20,226 bases of DNA from a virus. The position numbers and the translations under genes are program-made. The notes below the pieces were generated by a model, which was not told the DNA's origin, searched no databases, and was given only the letters and a program-made list of their open reading frames with translations. Location of the stretch: IMG/VR virus record IMGVR_UViG_3300027907_000063, positions 1-20,226 of that record. One strand, given 5' to 3'. Positions 1-5,426 of this stretch are shown here, piece by piece (position 1 is the stretch's first letter; each line of letters begins with the position of its first letter).

Positions 1-2
1 TG

Positions 3-92
3 GCCTACGCCTTGATGCTCATCATGGTCGTGTACTGCGCGGGGGCGGTGCTCGGCGTCTTCGTGGTCGGATTTAGGAACGTTGCGGGGTAG
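3..92 (+). CDS. C-terminal end of a small membrane protein (partial)
   Basis: The frame is open from the window edge and stops at TAG 90-92, giving 29 residues. They are almost entirely hydrophobic (ALMLIMVVYCAGAVLGVFVV) and end in a short tail, GFRNVAG. This is a single membrane-spanning helix. The start lies upstream of the window, so family and length are unknown. Small membrane proteins are common in phage lysis clusters, and the next genes are of the same kind, but no function can be assigned. Confidence 0.5.
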   Translation, partial: AYALMLIMVVYCAGAVLGVFVVGFRNVAG

Positions 93-126
93 ACATTGGG
101 TTGCCCATGGCGCAAGATCACTCCCC

Positions 127-183
127 GATGGAGCGAGCGTCGGCTTCCGTGAATCTCTGTGGGCCTCGACAGCCCGCTCCATC
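127..183 (+). terminator. Imperfect hairpin between the first membrane gene and the next small genes
   Basis: A perfect 9-bp inverted repeat (GATGGAGCG at 127-135, CGCTCCATC at 175-183) encloses shorter inner pairings, GC/GC and GTCG 139-142 with CGAC 167-170. It lies in a 131-base stretch (93-223) without a convincing gene. There is no T-tract after it. In high-GC bacteria such hairpins often act as terminators or protect mRNA ends. The role is inferred from structure and position only. Confidence 0.4.
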
Positions 184-223
184 ATTGATCCACCAGCTCA
201 CCCGTTGCGAATGACGTAATGAG

Positions 224-382
224 TTGCAGATCCCGATCGAACTCGTTCTCGGGCCATCTGGGGCCGTCGTCGTGCTCTTCCTATGGGTCCTCGACCTTCG
301 ACGGCAGAACGCTGCCCTCACCGACCGCCTCAACCGGATCGTCGATGCTCTTGAGGTCGCTCTCAAAGACTCGAAGAAGTGA
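224..382 (+). CDS. Small membrane protein with a coiled-coil tail (52 aa)
   Basis: The proposed start is TTG 224, with only a weak Shine-Dalgarno in front; the stop is TGA 380-382. The N-terminal half is a hydrophobic helix (residues about 5-23, IELVLGPSGAVVVLFLWVL). It is followed by a charged stretch with heptad-like spacing (NAALTDRLNRIVDALEVALK). One membrane helix plus a short cytoplasmic coiled coil is typical of small holin-like or accessory lysis proteins, but the family is not recognised. The stop overlaps the GTG of the next ORF, which supports its reality. The start codon is uncertain. Confidence 0.5.
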   Translation: MQIPIELVLGPSGAVVVLFLWVLDLRRQNAALTDRLNRIVDALEVALKDSKK

Positions 383-552
383 AGCTGCCTGAGGTGTTCG
401 AGCGCCTGCTCGGGCGAGAGGGGTCGAAGCGTGCCTTGGAGCACGCCGACGACGTGACCGCCCGCGTCGAGGCCATCCGCGTCGTGGTCGTTCCGAAGAA
501 CCGCCGCGCCCTCGCCGAGATCCGCCGTCTTGAACATGCTGCCCGCCAGTGA
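379..552 (+). CDS. Small charged hypothetical protein (57 aa)
   Basis: GTG 379 overlaps the previous TGA (GTGA), and its own TGA 550-552 overlaps the next GTG in the same way. The product is rich in Arg, Glu and Ala (for example FERLLGREGSKRALEHADD and NRRALAEIRRLEHAARQ) and is probably mainly helical, without membrane segments or cysteines. Overlapping junctions at both ends are the main evidence for translation. The opposite-strand ORF over the same bases (118-537) is taken as a shadow. Function unknown. Confidence 0.5.
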   Translation: MKLPEVFERLLGREGSKRALEHADDVTARVEAIRVVVVPKNRRALAEIRRLEHAARQ

Positions 553-848
553 CGCCGCTCGTCCTCCTGACGATCGTGGTGATCTTCGTGGCGACGCCGC
601 TTTCGATCGGGGCCTCGGCCTTCTGCTGGCAGCTCTACCGTGAGGACCAGGCCAATCGCCTGTCGCTGGTCATCGCCGCCGTGGTCACGGCCACGACCCT
701 CGCCGGCGTCCTCCTGGCGATCCCCTCGATGTTCTACGTGATCGGCCAGCCCGCGCCGTTCTCCGGGCAGCTCGTCCTCGTGGCGATCGACATCCTCCTG
801 CCGGCCCCGATCGTCATCGCGGGCTATCTGCGCTGGTTGCGTAGATGA
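549..848 (+). CDS. Small integral membrane protein (99 aa)
   Basis: GTG 549 is coupled by a GTGA overlap. Three hydrophobic segments are visible, at about residues 4-27, 40-63 and 73-92, separated by short charged loops (QLYREDQANR after the first). The tail is RWLRR, so the C-terminus is probably cytoplasmic. It sits in a run of membrane proteins just upstream of the beta-helix and endolysin genes, so a role in lysis or membrane modification is possible. No family signature is recognised. Its TGA overlaps the next ATG (ATGA). Confidence 0.6.
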   Translation: MTPLVLLTIVVIFVATPLSIGASAFCWQLYREDQANRLSLVIAAVVTATTLAGVLLAIPSMFYVIGQPAPFSGQLVLVAIDILLPAPIVIAGYLRWLRR

Positions 849-2005
849 CCAACCTCGACCGGATCAAGAAGCTCGAGGCGTGGCAGGCATCGCACACCAT
901 CGAACACACCTCCAAGCCGCTGCACCTCCACGAGACGCCGCCGCCCGATCCGCCGCCGGACCCCGGAGTCCGCCCGTTCCCGGCCCCGGTAACGCCCACG
1001 ACAGTCCAAGCCCCGGCGTCCGGCGATCTGCACGTCTTCCTCGCCGCTCAGGCGAACGGGAGCTACGTCAAGTGCCCGCCGGGGTCGGTCTACGACTGGC
1101 CGAAGGGCGTGCTCCTCCAAGGTCGGCAGCATCTCGTCGTGGACATGACCGACTGCAAAGTTCTGCTGAAGACCCCCGGCGGCAACAGTGACCCGGCGGC
1201 GCGGGCCTCGGCGTTCATGCTCAAGGACTCCCATGACATCCGTTTGCTTCTGCCCGAGGTCATCGGCAACAACCCGGACACGTCAAACATCTTCGTCCCC
1301 GGCAACGAGGGCCAGCACGTCCTCTCTCTGAACGGCTGGGCCAGCACCGGGCCATCGTGGAACGTCGAGGTGACGGGCGGCAAGGCGTCCCACATCTACG
1401 GCGACTTCGCGTATCTCGAGGGCCGTAACGGCCTGGACTTCGCGCCGTCGCACCACGTCTGGATCCACGGCACCAACGCCGAATACATCGGGCGCAACCA
1501 GGTCAGCTCGATCAACGTCAACGACCTTCTCGTCGAGGGCAACGACTTCACCCGCTCTGGCGGGGCGGTCTGGGACATTGAGCCGAACTACGCCGCGGAG
1601 CAGGTCAAGCGCAACACGCTGCGAGGCAACCGGGTCGGGACGTTCGGGCACATGAGCCAGTTCGATGCGTGGTTCACGGTCTGCGCCTTCGTCTACGCGA
1701 CCCCGGTCGAGGACATCGTGATCGACGACAACGACGTGGCCGGGAACCCCTCGGCGGGCAAGACGCAAACGCCGCGCGCTCTGAACTCCAAGATCATCGG
1801 CAAGTACACGACCGGCGCAGGGGTTCGCCAGAAGCGGGTGACGTTCACCAACAACCGCACAGCCCTCCCTGTCGCCGGCCCCGCCGGCGCTGATGGCGTC
1901 CTGTACTTCAAGGACATCGACGGCGTGACCGTCCAGGGCAACGTCCAACCCCTGACCTCGGGGCAGCTCGCCTACTTCGTCAACTGCACCGGCATCGTCC
2001 AGTGA
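845..2005 (+). CDS. Parallel beta-helix (pectate-lyase-like) protein, candidate phage appendage or depolymerase
   Basis: The 386-residue product starts at ATG 845. After a charged N-terminal helix and a Pro-rich linker (about residues 25-58), the rest shows the repeating pattern of right-handed beta-helix proteins: short strands ending in Asn or Gly turns, such as VEVTGGKASHIYG, VWIHGTNAEYIG, LLVEGNDF, IVIDDNDVAG, VTFTNNRT and VTVQGNV. Folds of this kind occur in phage tailspikes, polysaccharide lyases and carbohydrate-binding appendages. Catalytic residues cannot be assigned by eye. There is no signal peptide. It lies next to the endolysin rather than in a tail module, so a virion-borne or secreted glycan-degrading enzyme are both possible. 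The Pro-rich linker suggests an N-terminal anchor and a separate C-terminal domain. Confidence 0.75.
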   Translation: MTNLDRIKKLEAWQASHTIEHTSKPLHLHETPPPDPPPDPGVRPFPAPVTPTTVQAPASGDLHVFLAAQANGSYVKCPPGSVYDWPKGVLLQGRQHLVVDMTDCKVLLKTPGGNSDPAARASAFMLKDSHDIRLLLPEVIGNNPDTSNIFVPGNEGQHVLSLNGWASTGPSWNVEVTGGKASHIYGDFAYLEGRNGLDFAPSHHVWIHGTNAEYIGRNQVSSINVNDLLVEGNDFTRSGGAVWDIEPNYAAEQVKRNTLRGNRVGTFGHMSQFDAWFTVCAFVYATPVEDIVIDDNDVAGNPSAGKTQTPRALNSKIIGKYTTGAGVRQKRVTFTNNRTALPVAGPAGADGVLYFKDIDGVTVQGNVQPLTSGQLAYFVNCTGIVQ

Positions 2006-2247
2006 TTGACGAGTCCCGGTCATCGCCGGACGGGGAGGGGCGTGGCAGTTACGCCGACGAGCCTGATCCGGCCCCGCTTCCCGGCGAGCGGGCCTTGGGC
2101 TATCCGAGTGGGCTGCGGGCGGCGCTAATCGGACTGCCCCAAGGGGTCTACATCGGCGCGAACCGCTACGACACGGACGACGCGCATGTCCTCCACCTGT
2201 GGAACGACAAGGGCGAGTCCTTCGACATCGAGGCGAGTAAGTCATGA
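2002..2247 (+). CDS. Small hypothetical protein (81 aa)
   Basis: GTG 2002 overlaps the TGA of the beta-helix gene. The first 30 residues are Pro, Glu and Asp rich and look disordered. The remainder (residues about 36-78, with GVYIGANRYDTDDAHVLHLW and GESFDIEAS) alternates hydrophobic and polar residues like a small beta domain. No cysteines or membrane segments are present. It is coupled to the next gene by an ATGA overlap. No family is recognised; a small partner of the beta-helix protein is possible from position alone. Confidence 0.55.
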   Translation: MIDESRSSPDGEGRGSYADEPDPAPLPGERALGYPSGLRAALIGLPQGVYIGANRYDTDDAHVLHLWNDKGESFDIEASKS

Positions 2248-2354
2248 CCGACCACCACGACGCCGGCCTCATGCCCTTCGTCCTGTCGATCCTCGGCGTG
2301 GGCTTCTTCCTGGGCCTCGTCGTTGGCGTCATCGCCGGGATGGTGGTGGGCTGA
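2244..2354 (+). CDS. Single-helix membrane mini-protein (36 aa)
   Basis: ATG 2244 overlaps the previous stop, and TGA 2352-2354 overlaps the endolysin start (TGATG). After a short polar N-terminus (MTDHHDAGLM) the protein is one long hydrophobic helix with Gly spacing (FFLGLVVGVIAGMVVG). A Gly-rich single membrane span directly before a peptidoglycan hydrolase gene fits a pinholin-like or lysis accessory peptide. That is inference from size and position. Confidence 0.55.
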   Translation: MTDHHDAGLMPFVLSILGVGFFLGLVVGVIAGMVVG

Positions 2355-3088
2355 TGTTCCTCAGCATTCCCCAACCCCAGTTTGACGGCGTTTCGGGGTC
2401 CTACCAGCAGCTCAACTGCGGCCCAGCGGTGTGCACAGAGCTCATCAACCTCTGCTCGGTCGACGCGCTGCGTATCCCGCCGAAGAAGATCCGCACGGCA
2501 TCGGGGGATACCTCCGGTGGCATCGAAGGCGGGCTCCTGGCGAAGACCGTCAACCAGCTCACCGGCTACCTGTACCCGTTCACCTACCAGCGGTTCACCG
2601 ACTGGAAGGCCGTTCTCGCCACCCTCGACCATTCCTCGGTCGGCATCATCATCAACTGCGCGAAGACGGTGCGGACCCCGTACCGTACCAACTCGTTCAC
2701 CGGCTTCCACTGGATCACCATCGCCGGAGGAACCATCAAGGACGGGACCGTCAAGTACGAAGACCCCGGCACCACCCTCGCAGGTTGGCAGCGGATGCCG
2801 CTGAAGCTCCTCAAGGAAGCAAGCGACTTCGCCGGGAGTCATTGGGTCCTCGTCTCGCCGCCCACCGAGGACACCGACAAGGAAGCAACGAGCAGGGTCC
2901 CGATCCGCGCCGGGCCTTCTAAGGATGACCGGGTACTTGCGCGTCTCGATAAAGGTGAGACGATCCACGTCGTCAAGACCACCAAGGGCGGGCCTTGGAC
3001 CCGTGCGGACGGCACGCAGGCGCACGGTTGGCACGTTGTCGAGCACAAAGGCAAGCGAGCGTTCGTGAAAGGGGAGGGCCTGCGGTGA
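2354..3088 (+). CDS. C39-fold cysteine peptidase with C-terminal SH3 domain, candidate endolysin
   Basis: ATG 2354 was chosen because of the TGATG coupling and because the upstream in-frame extension overlaps the membrane mini-gene. The 244-residue product has the C39-like catalytic pattern: QQLNCGPA with Cys22 near the N-terminus, GFHWITIAGG with His119, and KYEDPG with Asp137. The order Cys, His, Asp and the spacing fit papain-fold C39 proteins used by phages as cell-wall peptidases. Residues about 180-244 look like a bacterial SH3 domain (VPIRAGPSKDDRVLARLDKG, then GWHVVEHKGKRAFV), a usual cell-wall binding module. No signal peptide is seen, so release would need a holin. A virion-associated peptidase is the alternative. 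Confidence 0.75.
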   Translation: MFLSIPQPQFDGVSGSYQQLNCGPAVCTELINLCSVDALRIPPKKIRTASGDTSGGIEGGLLAKTVNQLTGYLYPFTYQRFTDWKAVLATLDHSSVGIIINCAKTVRTPYRTNSFTGFHWITIAGGTIKDGTVKYEDPGTTLAGWQRMPLKLLKEASDFAGSHWVLVSPPTEDTDKEATSRVPIRAGPSKDDRVLARLDKGETIHVVKTTKGGPWTRADGTQAHGWHVVEHKGKRAFVKGEGLR

Positions 3089-3219
3089 AGCGTGGTGGCC
3101 GGACATTGCTAGGGGTGTCACCCCCGGTTCGGTTCGCAACGTCCGGCGCACGCCGATCAGGCAAGCCCGATCCATTCGGCGGTGACGAAATCCGCCTTAG
3201 AAGGAGTATCGCACAATGA
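3085..3219 (+). CDS. Small basic ORF bridging endolysin and acidic protein (44 aa), uncertain
   Basis: GTG 3085 overlaps the endolysin stop (GTGA), and its TGA 3217-3219 overlaps the next ATG (ATGA), so it fills the gap exactly as the neighbouring genes do. The product is Arg-rich with no recognisable domain (VKRGGRTLLGVSPPVRF at the start). The same DNA can form a strong nested hairpin at 3098-3147, and the next gene has its own good ribosome binding site (AAGGAG at 3201-3206). The interval may therefore be non-coding RNA structure instead, or both. Confidence 0.4.
   Translation: MKRGGRTLLGVSPPVRFATSGARRSGKPDPFGGDEIRLRRSIAQ
3098..3147 (+). terminator. Nested stem-loop downstream of the endolysin
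   Basis: GCCGGACATTG (3098-3108) pairs with CAACGTCCGGC (3137-3147) over 11 positions with one A-C mismatch. Inside lies a second stem, GGGG 3112-3115 with CCCC 3121-3124. No T-tract follows. It could terminate or attenuate transcription after the endolysin, or shape mRNA stability. It overlaps the small basic ORF. Confidence 0.45.
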
Positions 3220-3359
3220 CCGACGATCCCCAGAGCCCGGTGGAGGAGTCCATCGAAGACCCCGATCTCCAGGATGACTCGTCGGACCTCCCTCCAGCCC
3301 TGGAGGGCAACGAGGACGACGACGACTCCGAAGAGAAGCAAGACCAGCAGACCGGCTAA
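3216..3359 (+). CDS. Small very acidic protein (47 aa)
   Basis: ATG 3216 follows a good Shine-Dalgarno, AGAAGGAG, which supports active translation. About 20 of the 47 residues are Asp or Glu, with a run DDDD and only one or two Lys, so the protein should be disordered and strongly negative. It has no hydrophobic core. Acidic mini-proteins of phages can be DNA mimics, inhibitors or scaffolding helpers, but nothing in the sequence selects among these. It precedes the holin candidate, whose ribosome binding site overlaps this gene's stop codon. Confidence 0.55.
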   Translation: MTDDPQSPVEESIEDPDLQDDSSDLPPALEGNEDDDDSEEKQDQQTG

Positions 3360-3371
3360 GGAGGAAAGAGG

Positions 3372-3731
3372 ATGGAACTGCCCGATCTCACCAACCTACC
3401 GCTCACGGCGCTGTTCACGTATCTCCTGATCATCGCGGCGATCGACGTCGGCTTCAACATCGTCCTCTCGATCGTCCACCAGAACTTCTCCGCGATCTAC
3501 GTCGCCGACTTCCTGCGGACGCACATCCTGCTCCGCGTGTTCGTCATCGGCGTCCTCGGCATCTTGGGTCACGGCGTGGAAGGGCTCGGCGTGCCGGCCA
3601 TCCCCGCAGTCGCCCTCGCCGCAACAGGTGGCCTCGCGGCCTACGCCATCGAAACCATCGCCTCCCTGCGGGAAGGCCTCACCGACACCAGCCCCGCACC
3701 TTCACCCCCGACGCCGACTCCAGAGGGCTAA
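3372..3731 (+). CDS. Candidate phage holin (119 aa, three membrane helices)
   Basis: The strongest Shine-Dalgarno in the lysis region, AAGGAGG at 3358-3364 with 7-base spacing, precedes ATG 3372. Three hydrophobic helices are visible, at about residues 11-35, 50-69 and 74-96. The first contains charged or polar residues (AAIDVGFNIV) and the last is Ala and Gly rich (VALAATGGLAAYAIETIASL). The C-terminus is a short Pro/Thr tail (SPAPSPPTPTPEG). Length, helix number and position near an endolysin fit a class I-like holin, which would permeabilise the inner membrane. No specific holin family is recognised with certainty. Confidence 0.6.
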   Translation: MELPDLTNLPLTALFTYLLIIAAIDVGFNIVLSIVHQNFSAIYVADFLRTHILLRVFVIGVLGILGHGVEGLGVPAIPAVALAATGGLAAYAIETIASLREGLTDTSPAPSPPTPTPEG

Positions 3732-4262
3732 GTGGCGAATGTCTACCGGAAGGCAACGAAGAGCGTCCACCGCTCCATTCTCGAAGGCGGAGCTCGGTTC
3801 GACGTCCTCGAGTGCAATCTCGACCCAGGCGGTCGATGGGGCCCTGTGGTACTTCCCGGGCCCCGATGCTCGCTATGTTTCGGTAGACCCCCTGTACGTG
3901 GGACCAGACGCAAGGTCGGTGCGACCGCCATCGGCGCATCGGGATCCGTACTGGTCGCGGCTGCTCTCATTGCTCTACAGGCTTCACCGGTGAGTTCCCC
4001 AACCCCGTCGTATCTCGCATCCTTCGCAGCGGTAGGAAGTGTCCCTCCCGCCGCTTCCGTGACGCCGGGGCCGTCGGAGGCTCCCCCCGGTCCTTCGGCG
4101 ACCCCGGCGCTCACGCCCGAGCCAAGTAGGAATGTCATTTACATTCCGACGCAGCGTCCGATAGAAACCGACGCCCCAACGAAGCCCCCGACCCCGGAAC
4201 CGACCTGCTTCCATCCTGGACTCAACCACGGCGTAGACGAATGTAGGTGGCCGCACAACTGA
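3732..4262 (+). CDS. Membrane-anchored protein with Pro/Thr-rich extracytoplasmic region (176 aa)
   Basis: GTG 3732 abuts the holin stop. The basic N-terminal region (residues 1-61, with CSLC at 46-49 and RGTRRK just before the helix) is followed by one membrane helix at about 62-84. A long linker rich in Pro, Ser, Thr and Ala then leads to a short Cys-containing end (TCFHPGLNHGVDECRW). Positive residues before the helix predict an N-in, C-out anchor with an extended tail crossing the wall. A spanin-like or wall-spanning lysis accessory is a reasonable guess given the holin next door. An internal start nearer the helix cannot be excluded, since the first 60 residues look less protein-like. 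Confidence 0.55.
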   Translation: MANVYRKATKSVHRSILEGGARFDVLECNLDPGGRWGPVVLPGPRCSLCFGRPPVRGTRRKVGATAIGASGSVLVAAALIALQASPVSSPTPSYLASFAAVGSVPPAASVTPGPSEAPPGPSATPALTPEPSRNVIYIPTQRPIETDAPTKPPTPEPTCFHPGLNHGVDECRWPHN

Positions 4263-4408
4263 TGGACGCGATCGACAGGGCCGTGGAGTCGCTCGCTAAG
4301 ACTCGGGCTGAGAAGCTTCAAGAGAAGCGGATCAGGTTCGCCCTGCTCCTTGCCCGGGAGCGCGCGTTCCATCGGTACGGGCTGTGTTCATCATGGAGGC
4401 CACAATGA
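4262..4408 (+). CDS. Small basic helical protein (48 aa)
   Basis: ATG 4262 overlaps the previous stop (TGATG), and its TGA 4406-4408 overlaps the next ATG. The product begins MDAIDRAVESLAKTRAEKLQ and continues with KRIRFALLLARERAFHRYG, so it is probably one long amphipathic helix rich in Arg and Lys. No domain is recognised. Coupling at both ends is the main support. Confidence 0.5.
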   Translation: MDAIDRAVESLAKTRAEKLQEKRIRFALLLARERAFHRYGLCSSWRPQ

Positions 4409-4536
4409 GCATTGACCTGATCCTGCAAATCGTCGGTCTGATCTGCTTCGTCCTGGCAGCGGTGAACGTCAAGGTCGGCACCCTCAACCTCGTTGCGGCC
4501 GGCCTCGCCTTCTGGCTTCTGAGCGTTATCCTGTGA
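4405..4536 (+). CDS. Two-helix membrane mini-protein (43 aa)
   Basis: GGAGG at 4395-4399 lies 5 bases before ATG 4405, which decides this start over the in-frame ATG 4393. Two hydrophobic segments (residues about 4-20, LILQIVGLICFVLAAV, and 26-43, LNLVAAGLAFWLLSVIL) are joined by a short turn with a single Lys, NVKVGT, giving a hairpin in the membrane. Its TGA overlaps the GTG of the next gene. Similar two-helix mini-proteins are common in phage genomes; the role is unknown. Confidence 0.6.
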   Translation: MSIDLILQIVGLICFVLAAVNVKVGTLNLVAAGLAFWLLSVIL

Positions 4537-4775
4537 GTAAGTCCTACGACCGTCTAGCGCAGGCGACGGAGGACTTCACGGCGACCCTCTATACCCTCGC
4601 TCGGATCTACGACGTCGGGAACCAGCTACTCAGGTCCGGTGCACCCGTCAAGCCTCCCCTCCCAGTGATCGAGTACGGCGCGAGGATGTGGGCCGACCGC
4701 CACGTCATCGGTCTAGGCTGGGCCCTGCTCGCCACGGTGTTCGTCGGGCTGCTGCTTCTCGTGTGGCCCCGATGA
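4533..4775 (+). CDS. Tail-anchored membrane protein carrying a capsid-like peptide (80 aa)
   Basis: GTG 4533 is coupled by a GTGA overlap. Residues 16-35 read TATLYTLARIYDVGNQLLRS. The major capsid protein of this same phage has TATMYTLARIYDVANQFLRS at its residues 245-264, so 17 of 20 positions are identical and the other three are conservative. After a Pro-rich link (APVKPPLPV), residues about 58-78 form a C-terminal membrane helix (IGLGWALLATVFVGLLLLVW) ending in Pro-Arg, so the capsid-like part should face the cytoplasm. In HK97-type capsids this segment usually leads into the helix after the conserved serine-rich strand. Function is unknown; tethering or sensing capsid subunits at the membrane is a hypothesis. 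Confidence 0.6.
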   Translation: MSKSYDRLAQATEDFTATLYTLARIYDVGNQLLRSGAPVKPPLPVIEYGARMWADRHVIGLGWALLATVFVGLLLLVWPR

Positions 4776-4846
4776 TCGTTGCCATCTGGCACCACTACAC
4801 TTCGGGCGTCCAGCTCTACCTGCTCCGCGTTGCGTGGGTTCACTGA
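4772..4846 (+). CDS. Very short ORF (24 aa), uncertain
   Basis: ATG 4772 overlaps the previous TGA (ATGA), and its TGA 4844-4846 overlaps the next ATG (TGATG). The peptide MIVAIWHHYTSGVQLYLLRV continues with AWVH and is hydrophobic and aromatic. Its support is only the chain of overlapping stop and start codons, which would let ribosomes pass from gene to gene. It may be a translational bridge rather than a functional peptide. Confidence 0.3.
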   Translation: MIVAIWHHYTSGVQLYLLRVAWVH

Positions 4847-5025
4847 TGGCCGAATGGGTGAAGATCAGATCGTGGCATTTGCAGAAGCCGGCAATGGACA
4901 AGCCGCGCTTCGCAGGGATCCAGACCCTTTGCGGACGCTGGGCAGACCCTGACGCAGAGCAGACCGACGACCGCCCGCAGGGGAAGACGTGTGAGACGTG
5001 TCTGCGGATCAAGGTGGGTCGGTGA
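4846..5025 (+). CDS. Small zinc-finger-like protein (59 aa) before the terminase
   Basis: ATG 4846 is preferred to the in-frame GTG 4834 because of the TGATG overlap. His11, Cys29 (TLCGRW) and the pair Cys49-x-x-Cys52 (KTCETCLRI) could form one zinc site. Compact proteins with this H...CGR...CxxC layout are often found near phage structural or DNA genes and may bind DNA or proteins. Whether it helps the terminase is inference from adjacency only. Its TGA overlaps the GTG of the small terminase gene. Confidence 0.6.
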   Translation: MAEWVKIRSWHLQKPAMDKPRFAGIQTLCGRWADPDAEQTDDRPQGKTCETCLRIKVGR

Positions 5026-5426
5026 GCGGGGAACGCAACTCGAAGATGACTGACCAGCGGGTCGCTGCGGCGATCAAGGCGCTGGAGTACGGCTGCACGC
5101 GGCGAGCCGCTGCGGGTGCTGCGGACGTCACCGCTCCGACCTTCTATCGCTGGATGGAGGACGAAACATTCCGTAACGCCGTAGAAAAGGCCGAGCAGAA
5201 GGCCGAGGCTGCGTATACCGCTGCGGTGGCGAACGCGGTGCCGACGAACTGGCAGGCTGCGGCGTGGTGGCTCGAGCGGCGCAAGTACAGCGACTACGCC
5301 CGCCGCGATCAGGTGAACGTCTCGGTGGATCTCCAAGCGGTCATTCGGCAGGTGGCATCGGAGCTCGGCGTCGAGGAGTCCGAGGCCATCGCCGAGGCCG
5401 AGCGGATCCTGTCGGGTGGTAAATGA
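5022..5426 (+). CDS. terS: Terminase small subunit
   Basis: GTG 5022 is chosen because it forms a GTGA overlap with the preceding gene, giving 134 residues; GTG 4998 would run through the zinc-finger gene. The N-terminal part resembles the helix-turn-helix DNA-recognition domain of small terminases (AAAIKALEYGCTRRAAAGAA, then DVTAPTFYRWMEDETFRNAV). An Ala/Glu-rich oligomerisation helix follows (VEKAEQKAEAAYTAAVANAV), then NWQAAAWWLERRKYSDYARRD, a sequence typical of this family. The acidic C-terminus should contact the large subunit. The protein selects viral DNA for packaging. The next gene is the large subunit, with an ATGA overlap. Confidence 0.85.
   Translation: MSGERNSKMTDQRVAAAIKALEYGCTRRAAAGAADVTAPTFYRWMEDETFRNAVEKAEQKAEAAYTAAVANAVPTNWQAAAWWLERRKYSDYARRDQVNVSVDLQAVIRQVASELGVEESEAIAEAERILSGGK

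Noticed and set aside
107-214. 35-residue ORF starting MAQDHSPMERAS
   Set aside because: No ribosome binding site or coupling, a composition without hydrophobic or helical pattern, and it overlaps the 127-183 hairpin.
1283-3175. 630-residue ORF on the minus strand
   Set aside because: It lies antisense to the beta-helix and endolysin genes, has an Arg/Pro/Val-rich composition typical of the reverse frame of GC-rich genes, and shows no domain.
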